Below, one piece after another: positions 4,642 to 5,114 of a DNA stretch of 5,114 nt. The notes below the pieces were generated by a model that searched no databases, was not told where the DNA came from, and worked only from the letters and a program-made list of their open reading frames with translations. How positions within the stretch are numbered: position 1 is the first letter of the stretch; every line of letters starts with the position of its first letter. This stretch comes from Bacillota bacterium (lineage in GTDB: Bacteria; Bacillota; Clostridia; Oscillospirales; Acutalibacteraceae), in contig WQTL01000305.1 in NCBI GenBank assembly GCA_009786275.1, positions 1 to 5,114 on the forward strand, given 5' to 3'. Made by a program: the position numbers and the translations under genes.

Positions 4642-5114
4642 AGTCTCCGATGCGTATGACCTCCAGATGCATGCCGTTGGAGGGGATGGTCAGCGTGCCG
4701 CCCGCGCCGCCGTTGGCCGGGCTGGCGTTGTCCACCACGCCGGTGAGGGCCGTGTTGGCGCACAGGGCCACGATCACCGTGCGCTCGAAGCTGTCGATGG
4801 TGTTGGCGGTGACGTCCCTTTCCACCGCGGTGTCGTCCAGCCGCTGCCCGTTGGCCTTGACGTAGAAGGTCAGGTGGGTGTCGGACGAGAACTGGAAGTT
4901 GCCGAAGAAGGTGATCTCATACGTGCCCGAGCACAGGATGGAGATGGTGTTGTTGCCGTTGAAGCCCACGTTCTGCAGGGGGAGCGGGGCGTCCATAGCC
5001 AGGGGGTCGCCGGCGGCGCCGGCGGCCAGGTCGCGCTGCAGCACACCCGAGCGGTACATCCCGCCGAAGACGGACGCGGCGTCCAGCCAGGGGCAGCGGT
5101 TGCAGCCGGGGGCG
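4631..5114 (-). CDS. BclA / C1q-TNF-like surface protein, C-terminal part, cut by right edge
   Basis: The minus strand is open from the right edge to TAG (4631-4633), giving 160 residues. The likely start lies outside the window: the frame continues upstream of Met (5057-5059) without a stop, and no good ribosome binding site precedes that Met. The visible part opens with GCNRCPWLDAASVFGGMYRSG, including a CxxC pair. It is followed by a beta-rich domain with NTISILCSGTYEITFFGNF, LTFYVKANGQRL, ERTVIVALCANTALTGVV and a terminal LEVIRI. This pattern (a GTYxIxx strand, a VNGQ-like turn, a TVIVxL strand and a final VIRI) is typical of the trimeric C1q/TNF-like jelly-roll domain that ends BclA-type exosporium and collagen-like surface glycoproteins of Firmicutes. 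Any collagen-like Gly-X-Y stem would lie outside the window. A phage or other appendage tip protein is an alternative. Confidence 0.75.
   Translation of the reverse strand, partial: APGCNRCPWLDAASVFGGMYRSGVLQRDLAAGAAGDPLAMDAPLPLQNVGFNGNNTISILCSGTYEITFFGNFQFSSDTHLTFYVKANGQRLDDTAVERDVTANTIDSFERTVIVALCANTALTGVVDNASPANGGAGGTLTIPSNGMHLEVIRIGDFRR

Overview
The window looks like a piece of a GC-rich anaerobic Firmicutes/Clostridia-type chromosome, probably gut-associated. This is an inference from four things: a pyruvate formate-lyase gene, strong AAGGAG-type ribosome binding sites with consensus sigma-A promoters, a SipW-type (TasA/BsaA-like) secreted protein, and a BclA/TNF-like surface-protein C-terminus. 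No ribosomal RNA or other taxonomic marker is present, so the genus is not assignable.

Layout. Minus strand, left: the first 177 codons of pflB (1-532, running off the left edge), preceded by an aminoglycoside/choline-kinase-type phosphotransferase gene (633-1373). The 100-bp gap between them is mostly an 80-bp near-perfect inverted repeat. A control region of about 320 bp (1374-1695) holds two divergent consensus promoters and three copies of a TTTTGTGG(G)TTTGC motif. Plus strand, centre: a SipW-dependent-type secreted protein (1696-2856) with its own promoter and a strong terminator, then an atypical NAD(P)-binding SDR/epimerase-like protein (3010-4020) with its own promoter, then a small secreted protein of unknown family (4092-4553), again with its own promoter. 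Minus strand, right: the C-terminal part of a BclA/C1q-TNF-like surface protein (4631-5114, running off the right edge). It converges on the small secreted gene across a shared, apparently bidirectional terminator.

How the genes relate. Most genes here appear to be single transcription units with their own promoters, so the window is not one pathway operon. Three of the six genes encode predicted exported or surface proteins: the SipW-type protein, the small secreted protein and the BclA-like protein. That suggests a cell-envelope or matrix neighbourhood, but no SipW peptidase, sortase or secretion gene is visible to complete a system. The most noteworthy non-coding features are the 80-bp inverted-repeat element, the repeated motif in the divergent promoter region, and a heptamer repeat at the 3' end of the BclA-like gene. 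I did not find a convincing complete new system.
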